Below are positions 39,634-48,914 of a DNA stretch of 53,537 bases, one piece after another (the first letter of the stretch is position 1; each line of letters opens with the position of its first letter). The notes below the pieces were generated by a model. That model ran no database searches, had not been told where the DNA came from, and saw only the letters and a program-made list of their open reading frames with translations. This DNA is from Pseudomonadota bacterium (GTDB lineage Bacteria > Pseudomonadota > Gammaproteobacteria > Burkholderiales > SG8-39). The stretch covers positions 14,264 to 67,800 of the forward strand of contig JAFEDL010000015.1 in assembly GCA_018241645.1 (NCBI GenBank), read 5' to 3'. The translations under genes were made by a program, and so were the position numbers.

Positions 39634-42374
39634 GCGCGCGCCTTTTTCACCGAGACGCGCATGATGTCCGCGCCGCTGCCGGTGGCGTCGGTCAGCGACA
39701 CGGCGAGGTCGGTGAGCGAGTTCAGGCTCGCCACGCCGAAATCCTTGGCCACGGGCGTGGCCCAGTGGTCGAACTGGCCGATCAGCAGCACGGTGTCGGG
39801 CCGGATGCCCTCGCGCAGCGTGGCGCGGCCGCGCGTGATGCCGCTGGCCGATTCGAGCACGATCGCGTCGCCGTCGGCAATGCCGAGCTTCTTCGCGGTG
39901 GCGCGGTTGATGATCACGCCGTCGTGGCCGGAGACGTTCTGCGCCACCTCGCGGATCAGCGGCAGTCCCACGTTGGCGCCCCACGCGTACTGCATGCTGC
40001 GCGAAGTCAGCGCCCAGAGCGGGAAATCCTTGGGGTCGCGCCCCAGTTCGGCGGCGTAGTTCTCCCAGATGTCCGGGAAGGCGAGATACCCGGGCAGCGC
40101 CTCGTACTCCTTCAGCTGCGGGTTCCACCACTCGATGCCGATTTCGTGCAGGCGCCGCTCGAGCTGCTCGCCGTGGCGCTTGATGCGCTCCTGGTAGGGC
40201 ATCTCGAACCGCAGGCCCTGTTCCTTCATGCGCGGGTACAGGTACCACTCCAGCTGCGAAAACGGCCGGATCATGAAGCCCTTCTCGCTGAACCAGTCGA
40301 TGCCGTGGATTTCGGTGCCGCCCGAGACCTCGTGGCTGGCGGCCTTCGCCACCGCGTCCCAGATCTCCTTGGCGCCGTGCGGCACTTCGGGATCCAGCGC
40401 GTAGTCGTAGCCCTCGCCGCGCAGCGCCATCGCCGCCGAGCCGCGGTTGATCGCCTCGTTGTATTTCTTCAGCAAGCCGGTGCGCCTGGCCAGTTCGGTG
40501 GAGATGTCGGTCATGTCCATGCAGTCGCCGGCAGGCTTGACCGCCGGCTGGCGCAGCGCCCAGCCCTGGTGGTGCCAGAACTGCTCGGCCGAGCCGGTGC
40601 CGCCGATGCGCGACATCTGCCAGCTTTCGAGGTCGGTCGCCTCCGGCAGGATCACGTCGGCCATCCAGTTCGATTCGTCCTGGGTGTAGCCGAACGCGAG
40701 CGTGAACGGGAACTCGGCGATGCGCTTGGCCACCTCGGGGGCGTTCCACGAAGAGATCGCCGGGTTGGTGCGGTAGCAGATCCACATGTCGGGCAGCGTC
40801 TGGCGCGGCCAGGGCTTGGGCGCCTTGTGCTGGAACAGCCACGGCAGGTGGGCGGGGCCCAGCGCCGCGGACCAGGGCGAGTTCGCCGCCAGCGGCACCA
40901 GCATCTTGTACGCGTTGCGGATGTGGGGCTTCGACTGCCACTCGTCCTTCTTCGTGGAATTGAACGGGTAGGTCATGAACCCGTCCTCGCCGTGCTTGGC
41001 GCTCTTCAGGCGGTTGTCCGCCGGGCGGTTCAGGCGCACCTTGGTGCCCATCGTGCCTCCGGGCACCTCCAGCGCGCCGACGAGGCACGCGAGCATCGTG
41101 CGACCCCACATGGCCTGGTAGCCGCCCCAGCCGTTGTTCACGCCCTTGCCGAGCATCACGCCCACGGGGCGGTGGGGCAGGGTCACGCCTTCGATCGTGA
41201 TCGTGGCGCCGATCTTCGCGTGCGCGACGAACTCGTCGGCCACGCGGCGGATGGTTTCGACCGGCACGTCGCACTCGGCCGCCGCCCACTCGGGCGTGTA
41301 CTGGCGGATGTGCTCGCGCATGAGCTCGAAGGACGGCTTGGCTTCGGCCTGCGCGTGCACCCAGCGTTCGCCGTCCGGGCCTTCCTCGTAGCCGGAGACC
41401 GTGTACGCGCCTTCCATGGCCGCATCCGCGATCGCGCCGTCGTAGGGCTTGGCCTTGGCGTCGGCGAGGTCCCAGATCAGGGGCTTGCCGCTCGCGCCGT
41501 CGCGCATGAAATAGCCGTGCGGGCCCACCAGGTAGGGCGAATTGGTGTCTTCCTGCAGGAACCTCACGTCGCAGACTTCGCGCCAGTTGCGCTCCAGCAC
41601 GATGCGGTGGATCAGCGCGTACATGAAGGCCGGGTCGGTCTTGGGCTTGATCGGCACCCATTCGCCCGACAGCGCGCCGGTCACCGACAGGTGCGGCTCG
41701 ACCTGCACGCGCTTCAGGCCGCGCGAGCGCGCGTCCGCCTGGCGCCAGACGCCCGAGACCCCGCCCGAGGCCTCGAGGTTGCTGCCGAAGTTGATGACGT
41801 AATCGCAGTTGAGCGAATCCGTGACCACCGTGAAGGCGCGGTGCCAGAACTCGCCGTAGAGGTGTTCCGAGTGGAAGCACTTCGCGCCCTGGCCGGAGCC
41901 GTAGCCCTGGTCGATCACGCCCCAGGCCGACAGGAAGGCCGGGAAGGTGCCCATGTAGCGGGTCGGCGTGCCGCCGCCGCCGAAGCTCGCGGCCAGGCGC
42001 GGATAGCCTTCCTCGTCGCGCATGCCCTTGGCCTGGATCTCGTTCAACTTGCCGGCCACGATGTCGAGCGCCTCGTCCCACGAGACCGGCACGAAGCCCG
42101 GGTCGTGCTCCTTGCCCTTCTTCGGGTTGGTGCGCTTGAGCGGCTGCGTGATCCGGTTCGGGTTGTAGGTTTTCTGTACCAGGCCGTAGGCCTTCACGCA
42201 GACGCGCCCGCCCGCGGGATGCACGCCCTCGAGGTCGAAGTTCGGCGTCATGCGCAGCGCCACGCCGTCCTTCACCTCGACCTTGAACAGGTCCGGGCCG
42301 CACACGCACTGGTTGCAGTACAGCGGCACCATCTTGCTGCCGGCCGCGGCGGTCCTGGGGGCGTCTGCGCTCAT
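39630..42374 (-). CDS. DMSO-reductase-family molybdopterin oxidoreductase (Tat-less, function unknown)
   Basis: A 914-residue bis-MGD enzyme. The N-terminus has cysteines at 20, 23, 25 and 59 (YCNQCVCGP and GRVCVKAYGL), the place of the [4Fe-4S] cluster, but the CxxCxC spacing differs from the usual CxxCxxxC. VSWDEALDIVAGKL (97-110) and NRITQPLKRTNP are standard for the family. Cys166 (GAKCFHSEH) is the likely Mo ligand. The C-terminal domain contains ALTSRSMQYAWGANVG and INRATAKKLGIADGDAIVLES. No twin-arginine signal is present, so the enzyme should stay in the cytoplasm. It resembles PhsA/ArrA-type enzymes in build, but I cannot assign a substrate. The neighbours are acyl-CoA genes. Confidence 0.87.
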   Translation of the reverse strand: MSADAPRTAAAGSKMVPLYCNQCVCGPDLFKVEVKDGVALRMTPNFDLEGVHPAGGRVCVKAYGLVQKTYNPNRITQPLKRTNPKKGKEHDPGFVPVSWDEALDIVAGKLNEIQAKGMRDEEGYPRLAASFGGGGTPTRYMGTFPAFLSAWGVIDQGYGSGQGAKCFHSEHLYGEFWHRAFTVVTDSLNCDYVINFGSNLEASGGVSGVWRQADARSRGLKRVQVEPHLSVTGALSGEWVPIKPKTDPAFMYALIHRIVLERNWREVCDVRFLQEDTNSPYLVGPHGYFMRDGASGKPLIWDLADAKAKPYDGAIADAAMEGAYTVSGYEEGPDGERWVHAQAEAKPSFELMREHIRQYTPEWAAAECDVPVETIRRVADEFVAHAKIGATITIEGVTLPHRPVGVMLGKGVNNGWGGYQAMWGRTMLACLVGALEVPGGTMGTKVRLNRPADNRLKSAKHGEDGFMTYPFNSTKKDEWQSKPHIRNAYKMLVPLAANSPWSAALGPAHLPWLFQHKAPKPWPRQTLPDMWICYRTNPAISSWNAPEVAKRIAEFPFTLAFGYTQDESNWMADVILPEATDLESWQMSRIGGTGSAEQFWHHQGWALRQPAVKPAGDCMDMTDISTELARRTGLLKKYNEAINRGSAAMALRGEGYDYALDPEVPHGAKEIWDAVAKAASHEVSGGTEIHGIDWFSEKGFMIRPFSQLEWYLYPRMKEQGLRFEMPYQERIKRHGEQLERRLHEIGIEWWNPQLKEYEALPGYLAFPDIWENYAAELGRDPKDFPLWALTSRSMQYAWGANVGLPLIREVAQNVSGHDGVIINRATAKKLGIADGDAIVLESASGITRGRATLREGIRPDTVLLIGQFDHWATPVAKDFGVASLNSLTDLAVSLTDATGSGADIMRVSVKKARA

Positions 42375-42395
42375 CGTGGGGCTCCGGGGAGGGGG

Positions 42396-42809
42396 CTACT
42401 TGCCAAGCGCGGCGACCTTGGCGGCCTTGGCGTCGAGCCTTTCCTTCTGCTTGGCCAGGTCGACGATGAAGCGGGTGTGCTTGGCCTTGCCGACGAGGTC
42501 CAGCACGTCGCGCACCTCGACCTCGAAGTTCACGCGGCGGCCCTCGATCCCGGTGACCGTCGCGGTGACGTCCACCCACATGTCGCGCAGCGTCGGGCCG
42601 AGGTGGTCGATCTCCACGCGCGCGCCCACCGAGTTCTCCTCGGGGGAAAGGTACTCGCCAAGGAAGTCCTTGCAGGTGATCTCGACGTCGCGGACCATCA
42701 TCGGCGTGGCGTACACGCGCAGCGCCTCGCCCATGAATCCGATGGTGCGGTCGGTGTCGACCACCACGCGCACGGTTTTCTTCATGCCTGCCGTCAGTCC
42801 GGGTTTCAT
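42396..42809 (-). CDS. FlK-type hotdog acyl-CoA thioesterase
   Basis: A 137-residue single hotdog domain. The catalytic residues described for fluoroacetyl-CoA thioesterase FlK (Thr42, Glu50, His76) have counterparts with identical spacing: Thr35 (YATPMMV), Glu43 (DVEIT) and His69 (VEIDHLGPT). SVGARVEIDHLGPT and VNFEVEVRD match the family. It would hydrolyse a short acyl-CoA, perhaps to release CoA from a dead-end or toxic thioester. ATG at 42809 follows the ligase stop by 10 bases; the longer in-frame start is not supported by a ribosome site. A Lys/Ala-rich tail ends the protein. It lies 21 bases before the molybdoenzyme gene in the same operon. Confidence 0.87.
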   Translation of the reverse strand: MKPGLTAGMKKTVRVVVDTDRTIGFMGEALRVYATPMMVRDVEITCKDFLGEYLSPEENSVGARVEIDHLGPTLRDMWVDVTATVTGIEGRRVNFEVEVRDVLDLVGKAKHTRFIVDLAKQKERLDAKAAKVAALGK

Positions 42810-42819
42810 GCCGTCTCTC

Positions 42820-44352
<1,533 letters not shown>

Positions 44353-44419
44353 GCGGGCGAGCCTATGTTCGGCCCGTCGCGGGTGTCAAGGCGATTTGGT
44401 GTCGCAACCGGTCCCAAAC

Positions 44420-44444
44420 GCGAAACGCCCGGATGATGTTTCGC
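44420..44444. promoter_or_regulatory. Inverted repeat in the divergent ligase / thiolase-like promoter region
   Basis: GCGAAAC (44420-44426) and GTTTCGC (44438-44444) form a perfect 7-base dyad with an 11-base spacer. It lies centrally in the 185-base gap between the two divergent operons of the acyl-CoA island. The spacing suits a dimeric repressor covering about two helical turns, so it is a candidate shared operator. An RNA hairpin in the leader is the alternative. Confidence 0.4.
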
Positions 44445-44476
44445 AGGGCGCCCCGGTGCCCGCGCCAAAGGTGGTT

Positions 44477-44541
44477 ATGATGATATTCGACGACTGGAGG
44501 AAGCAATGACGAACGGTTTCGGACATGAGGGATCACAATGA
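44477..44541 (+). other. Two stepped short leader ORFs before the thiolase-like gene
   Basis: Two tiny frames chain into the thiolase-like gene. The first, 44477-44509, encodes MMIFDDWRKQ. The second, 44506-44541, encodes MTNGFGHEGSQ and has a strong GGAGG ribosome site 5 bases upstream. Each stop overlaps the next start as ATGA, the second overlapping the thiolase ATG at 44538. This could be translational coupling or leader-peptide control. It may also be chance, since ATGA overlaps are frequent in this genome. Confidence 0.3.
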
Positions 44542-45710
44542 ATAAGCGCAAGGACATCGCCATCATCGGCTATGGCGAGACCAAGGTCACGCTGAAGGGC
44601 GGCCGCAGTTCGTACGACCTCGCGGGCGAGGTGTTCGCGCAGGTCGTCGAACAGACCGGCATCGACCCGAAGAAGATCGACGGCCTGTCGATCGCCGAGA
44701 CGATGAGCGAGACCTCTAACCCCTTCTGGGGCGTCTACATGTGCGAGATGCTGGGCCTGTCGCCGTCGTGGATGCAGCTCAACGGCCTGGGCGGCACCTC
44801 CGGCATCGGCGGCATCGCGCGCGCCGCCGCCGCGATCCGCGACGGCCTGTGCGAGACGGTGTTCGTGGTCGCGTCCGACGCGCAATCCTCCGGGCGCAAC
44901 CCCGAGCAGGGCGCGCAGCGCGGCGAATTCCAGTACCCGGTGGGCCTGCGCGGGCCGGTGGGCGCCTTCGGCCTGCTCACCCAGCGCTACCGCCACCAGT
45001 ACGGCCTGGACGACCGGGCGCTGGCCAAGCTCGCGGTCACCCAGCGCAACCACGCGCTGATGAACCCGAACGCGGTCGACAAGCTGCAGAAGCCGCTGAC
45101 GGAGGCCGACTACCTGAATTCCAAGTACGTGTCGGAGCCGTTGCGCATGCTCGACTCGGTCATGGTCTGCGACGGCGCCAACGGCGTGCTGGTGACCTCC
45201 ACCGAGAACGCGAAGAAGCTCGGCGCGAAGAAGATGATCCACCCGGTGGGCTACGGCGAGATCACCAACTTCAAGGGCGCCGAGCCGCTGGCCGACATCA
45301 CGGTGTCGGGCTTCTCGGTGGCCGGGCCGCGCGCGCTCAAGCGGGCCGGCATGACGCCGAAGGACATCCGCATGATCATGCCGTACGACGATTTCCTCAT
45401 TGCCCTCATCATCACGCTCGAGGACATCGGCTTCTGCCCCAAGGGCAAGGGCTGCGAGTTCGTCATGAACACCGACCTCTCCTACAAGGGCACGCTGCCG
45501 CTGAACACCTCGGGCGGCCAGATCTCCGCGGGCCAGCCCGGCCTCGCCGGCGGCGGCCTCAACCTGGTCGAGGGCGTGCGCCAGATGTTCGGCGAAGCCG
45601 GCGCCCGGCAGGTCTCCGACCCGCGCAACTGCATGGTGACCGGCATCGGTGTCATCCCCTACGGACGCAACTGGGGCGTCTCCGGCGTCCTCGTCATGGA
45701 GCAATCATGA
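44538..45710 (+). CDS. Thiolase-fold lipid-transfer-like protein lacking thiolase catalytic residues
   Basis: A 390-residue thiolase-superfamily protein (SCP-x / Ltp2-like). The fold is clear from IAIIGYGETKV, VFVVASDAQSSGRNP, RNHALMNPNA and the C-terminal GGQISAGQPGLAGGGL. The nucleophilic Cys position reads NGLGGTSGIGG (82-92), with no cysteine, and the catalytic-His motif GHPLGATG is replaced by AGQPGLAGG (331-339). It therefore cannot work as a normal thiolase. Relatives paired with a DUF35 protein, as here (45707, ATGA overlap), act as retro-aldolases on hydroxyacyl-CoA thioesters. That role is the best guess. Confidence 0.88.
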   Translation: MNKRKDIAIIGYGETKVTLKGGRSSYDLAGEVFAQVVEQTGIDPKKIDGLSIAETMSETSNPFWGVYMCEMLGLSPSWMQLNGLGGTSGIGGIARAAAAIRDGLCETVFVVASDAQSSGRNPEQGAQRGEFQYPVGLRGPVGAFGLLTQRYRHQYGLDDRALAKLAVTQRNHALMNPNAVDKLQKPLTEADYLNSKYVSEPLRMLDSVMVCDGANGVLVTSTENAKKLGAKKMIHPVGYGEITNFKGAEPLADITVSGFSVAGPRALKRAGMTPKDIRMIMPYDDFLIALIITLEDIGFCPKGKGCEFVMNTDLSYKGTLPLNTSGGQISAGQPGLAGGGLNLVEGVRQMFGEAGARQVSDPRNCMVTGIGVIPYGRNWGVSGVLVMEQS

Positions 45711-46153
45711 GCGAACAAGCAAAAGCACCCGCCAAGCCCGAGGTGAAGAAGATCCCGCGGCCCATGCCGCGCCCGAACACCTACATGGACACCAAGCCGT
45801 TCTGGGAGGCTGCGAAGAACGGCAAGCTGGTCATCCAGTACTGCAAGGACACCGGCAAGCCGCAGTTCTTCCCGCGCCCGGTCAGCATGGCCAACGGCAA
45901 GCGCAACCTCGAGTGGCGCGAAGTCTCGGGCCGCGGCACGGTATACAGCTTCACCAACACGTTCAGCGCCTGGCCGGGGCACGAGGACCGAGTGCCGTAC
46001 ATGGTCGCGCTGGTCGAGCTCGAGGAGGGCGTGCGGATCCTGTGCAACCTCTTCAACGTGAAGGCCGAGGACGTCAAGATCGGCATGCCGGTCAAGCTGT
46101 ACTGGGAGAAGCTGTCGGAAGACATCAACTACCCGGCCTTCCAGCCGGCCTGA
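45707..46153 (+). CDS. DUF35 OB-fold protein, partner of the thiolase-like enzyme
   Basis: A 148-residue DUF35 protein with an N-terminal helix (TYMDTKPFWEAAKNGKLVIQYC), a stretch where the zinc ribbon normally lies (CKDTGKPQFFPRPVS) and a C-terminal OB-fold acyl-CoA-binding domain (SGRGTVYSFTNTFS and VPYMVALVELEEGVRIL). The zinc ribbon of DUF35 proteins needs four cysteines. Only one remains in that region, so the ribbon is degenerate and probably does not bind zinc. DUF35 proteins stabilise or complete the active site of thiolase-like aldolases, and the ATGA overlap with the thiolase-like gene supports a complex. It is followed 10 bases later by an acyl-CoA ligase. Confidence 0.9.
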   Translation: MSEQAKAPAKPEVKKIPRPMPRPNTYMDTKPFWEAAKNGKLVIQYCKDTGKPQFFPRPVSMANGKRNLEWREVSGRGTVYSFTNTFSAWPGHEDRVPYMVALVELEEGVRILCNLFNVKAEDVKIGMPVKLYWEKLSEDINYPAFQPA

Positions 46154-46163
46154 ACCCCGGCGC

Positions 46164-47690
46164 GTGAAACTCGCCGCCTTCCTCGCGGCCCACGCCCTGG
46201 CGACGCCGGGGCGCGAGGCCGTCGCGTGCGGAAACGTGCGCCTCAGCTTCGGCGAGGTGGACGCGCAGTCGACGCGGCTGGCCAACGGCCTCGTGGCGCG
46301 CGGCATCGCGATCGGCGACCGGGTGGCGATTGCGCTGGCCAACCGCGCCGAGTTCGTGGTGGCCTTCATGGGCGTGGTGAAGGCCGGCGCGATCGCGATC
46401 ACGCTGAACCCGCGGCTTTCCGCGCCCGAGGTGGCCTACATCCTCGGCGACGCCGCGCCCGGCGCGCTGGTCCTCGAGGACGAAACGCGCGCGCTGCTGC
46501 TGAAGTCGGGCCGCCTGCCCGGCCTGCGACTGTGCGTGGATGCGCCCGCCGCGGGGGAGCTGTCGTTCGCGGCGCTGATCCGCGACAGCGGCACCGCGCT
46601 GCCGGACATCCCGCCCGAGTTCGACGACTGCATGATCTCCTACACCTCGGGCACCACCGGCAAGCCCAAGGGCGCGATCATCACGCAGGCCAACTACATC
46701 ATGCTGGCGGCGTACCTGAACGGCCTGCAGTGGAACCTCACCACCGCCGACCGCATCCTCGCCACCACCCCGCTCGCGCACCGCTCGGCGTTCCAGCGCC
46801 TCCTGAACATGGTGTGCGCGGGCGCGAGCCTGGTGGTGATGCCGCGCTTCGACGCGAAGGAGGCCGCGCGCATCATCGAGGCCGAGGGCATCACGCTGAT
46901 GGGCATGGTGCCGACCGTGGGGCGCATGCTGCTGCCGGAGATCGAGGCGGCGCCGGAGCGCTTTCGCACGCTGCGGGCCGCCGTGGTGACCGGCGAGGCC
47001 TTCCCGGTGGAGGTGAAGCAGCGGCTGCTCGCCGCGCTGCCGAAGCTCGAGCTGCATTCCTTCTTCGCGATGACCGAGGTCGGCGCCATCACCAACCTCG
47101 GGCCGTCCGAGCAGTTCGCCAAGGGATCCTCGGTCGGGCGCGTGAGCCCCGGCGTTGAGCTCAAGCTCGTCGACGACACGGGCGCGAGCGTCCCGGCCGG
47201 CGAAACCGGCGAGATCCTCGTGCGCACCGGGCCGCCCGGCAGCTTCCTCACCATGCGCGGCTACTACAACAACCCGCACGCCACGGCCGAGGCGATCGAG
47301 AACGGCTGGGTGAAGACCGGGGACCTCGGGCGCTTCGACGCGGACGGCTACCTGTACATCGTCGACCGCAAGAAGGACATGGTGCTGTCCGGCGGCTACA
47401 ACATCTATTCCAAGGAGGTCGAGGCCGCGATCCTCGCCATTCCCGGCGTGCACGACGTGGCCGTGGTGGGCGTGCCCGACCCGGTCTACGGCGAAGCCGT
47501 GGCGGCGTTCGTCGAGCTGCACCCGGGCGCATCGGTCGCGGCAGAGCAGGTCGTCGAGCACTGCCGCGAGAGCATCGCCAGCTACAAGAAGCCCCGCCAC
47601 GTGCGGTTCGTGCAGGCCCTGCCGCGCAACAGCACCGGCAAGGTGCTGAAGTACGAGTTGCGGCAATCCTTCGCCGCGGGCGGGAGCTGA
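46164..47690 (+). CDS. AMP-forming acyl-CoA synthetase (paralogue A)
   Basis: A 508-residue ANL ligase. Motifs: MISYTSGTTGKPKGAIITQ (P-loop), HSFFAMTEVGAITNLG (A5), WVKTGDLGRFDADGYLYIVD and RKKDMVLSGGYNIYSKEVE (A7-A8), and the catalytic lysine in NSTGKVLKYELR (A10). The start is GTG at 46164, 10 bases after the DUF35 stop. MKLAAFLAAHALATPGREAV is a typical opening and is shared with paralogue B at 49885. The two enzymes are clearly related along their whole length, including 53-base segments with one mismatch. It probably activates the acid that the acyl-CoA dehydrogenase next door oxidises; the acid is unknown. Confidence 0.94.
   Translation: MKLAAFLAAHALATPGREAVACGNVRLSFGEVDAQSTRLANGLVARGIAIGDRVAIALANRAEFVVAFMGVVKAGAIAITLNPRLSAPEVAYILGDAAPGALVLEDETRALLLKSGRLPGLRLCVDAPAAGELSFAALIRDSGTALPDIPPEFDDCMISYTSGTTGKPKGAIITQANYIMLAAYLNGLQWNLTTADRILATTPLAHRSAFQRLLNMVCAGASLVVMPRFDAKEAARIIEAEGITLMGMVPTVGRMLLPEIEAAPERFRTLRAAVVTGEAFPVEVKQRLLAALPKLELHSFFAMTEVGAITNLGPSEQFAKGSSVGRVSPGVELKLVDDTGASVPAGETGEILVRTGPPGSFLTMRGYYNNPHATAEAIENGWVKTGDLGRFDADGYLYIVDRKKDMVLSGGYNIYSKEVEAAILAIPGVHDVAVVGVPDPVYGEAVAAFVELHPGASVAAEQVVEHCRESIASYKKPRHVRFVQALPRNSTGKVLKYELRQSFAAGGS
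46641..46693 (+). repeat. 53-base repeat shared by the two ligase paralogues (copy in A)
   Basis: This segment encodes the ATP-binding loop and matches 50368-50420 at 52 of 53 bases. A second pair of the same size, 47364-47416 and 51091-51143, also matches at 52 of 53, with the same 3727-base offset. The likeness shows a local gene duplication. Confidence 0.8.
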
Positions 47691-47691
47691 G

Positions 47692-48885
47692 GTGGACCTC
47701 AATTACTCCCCGGAGGAATGCGCGTTCCGCGACGAGGTGCGCGGCTGGCTCGACGCTAACCTGCCCGCGGACCTCAAGGAGCGGGTGGCGAATTTCGCGG
47801 TGCTGACCAAGGAAGAGACGCAGCGCTGGCACGGCATCCTGTCGAAGAAGGGCTGGGTGGCCCCGGCGTGGCCGGTGGAGTGGGGCGGCACCGGCTGGAA
47901 CGTCGTGCAGCGCTACATCTTCGAGGAGGAATGCGGCTACGCCGGCGCGCCGCAGCTGCCCGCGCTTTCGCTGATGATGTGCGCGCCGGTCCTGATCCGC
48001 TACGGCACCGAGGCGCAGAAGAAGCGTTTCCTGCCGCGCATCCACGACGGCAGCGAATCCTGGTGCCAGGGCTATTCCGAGCCCGGCGCCGGGTCCGACC
48101 TTTCGGCGCTCAAGACCCGCGCCGAAAGGGACGGCGACCATTACGTGGTCACCGGCCAGAAGACCTGGACCACGCACGCGCAGTGGGCCGACTGGATGTT
48201 CTGCCTCGTGCGCACCGGCAGCGACAGCCCCAAGCAGCAGGAAGGCATCTCGTTCCTGCTGGTCGACATGAAGTCGCCCGGCATCACCATCCGGCCGCTG
48301 ATCCTGATGGACGGCAGCCACGAGGTGAACGAGGTGTTCTTCGACCGCGTGCGCGTGCCGGCCGGGAACCTCGTCCACGAGGAAGGCAAGGGCTGGACGG
48401 TGGCCAAGTACCTGCTCGGCTACGAGCGGATGAACCAGGGCCGTATCGGCATCGCCAAGCGCACCCTCGCCAAGCTCAAGGACTACGCGCGGGAGGCCGT
48501 GAAGGACGGCAAGCCGCTCATGGATGACGTGCGGTTCCGCGACCGGCTGGCGCGCGTCGAGGTGGAACTCATGGCGCTCGAGCTGACGAACCTGCGCATG
48601 CTCGACCAGATGCGGCGCAGCGGCCGCCCGCCCGGGGCCGAGGTGTCGATCCTGAAGATCCGCGGCACCGAGATCCACCAGGCGCTGTCCGAGCTCTTCG
48701 TCCAGGCCGCGGGCCCGTTCGCGCAGCCGCTCGCGCCGCTCGCGGCAGGCGACGAGTTCGACGCGTTCCAGGACTTCGCCGCGGCCCTGATGCCGAAGTT
48801 CCTGAACCTGCGCAAAATGACGATTTACGGCGGTTCGAACGAAATCCAGCGCAATATCATTGCCAAGATGATCCTGGGTCTATGA
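47692..48885 (+). CDS. Acyl-CoA dehydrogenase
   Basis: A 397-residue FAD acyl-CoA dehydrogenase. The N-terminal helical domain (YSPEECAFRDEVRGWLDANL) resembles PimC/PimD-type enzymes. The middle domain carries GYSEPGAGSDLSALKTRAE and the FAD/substrate contact TGQKTWTTHAQWADW. The C-terminal helices end with the FAD-binding MTIYGGSNEIQRNIIAKMIL. It oxidises an acyl-CoA to the 2-enoyl-CoA and passes electrons to ETF. The start is GTG 47692, 1 base after the ligase stop. An operon with ligase A, the aldolase-like pair and a TctC protein suggests a beta-oxidation-like route: activation, dehydrogenation, then retro-aldol cleavage after a hydration step not encoded here. Confidence 0.94.
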   Translation: MDLNYSPEECAFRDEVRGWLDANLPADLKERVANFAVLTKEETQRWHGILSKKGWVAPAWPVEWGGTGWNVVQRYIFEEECGYAGAPQLPALSLMMCAPVLIRYGTEAQKKRFLPRIHDGSESWCQGYSEPGAGSDLSALKTRAERDGDHYVVTGQKTWTTHAQWADWMFCLVRTGSDSPKQQEGISFLLVDMKSPGITIRPLILMDGSHEVNEVFFDRVRVPAGNLVHEEGKGWTVAKYLLGYERMNQGRIGIAKRTLAKLKDYAREAVKDGKPLMDDVRFRDRLARVEVELMALELTNLRMLDQMRRSGRPPGAEVSILKIRGTEIHQALSELFVQAAGPFAQPLAPLAAGDEFDAFQDFAAALMPKFLNLRKMTIYGGSNEIQRNIIAKMILGL

Positions 48886-48914
48886 ACCCGGGACATAACC
48901 CAAGGAGACGGTAA

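Noticed and set aside
39630-42374. Naming the molybdoenzyme as thiosulfate, polysulfide or arsenate reductase
   Set aside because: The overall build is similar, but there is no Tat signal, the cysteine spacing differs and the neighbours are acyl-CoA genes.
44538-45710. Acetyl-CoA acetyltransferase (true thiolase)
   Set aside because: The catalytic Cys and His motifs are both replaced, so thiolytic activity is not expected.
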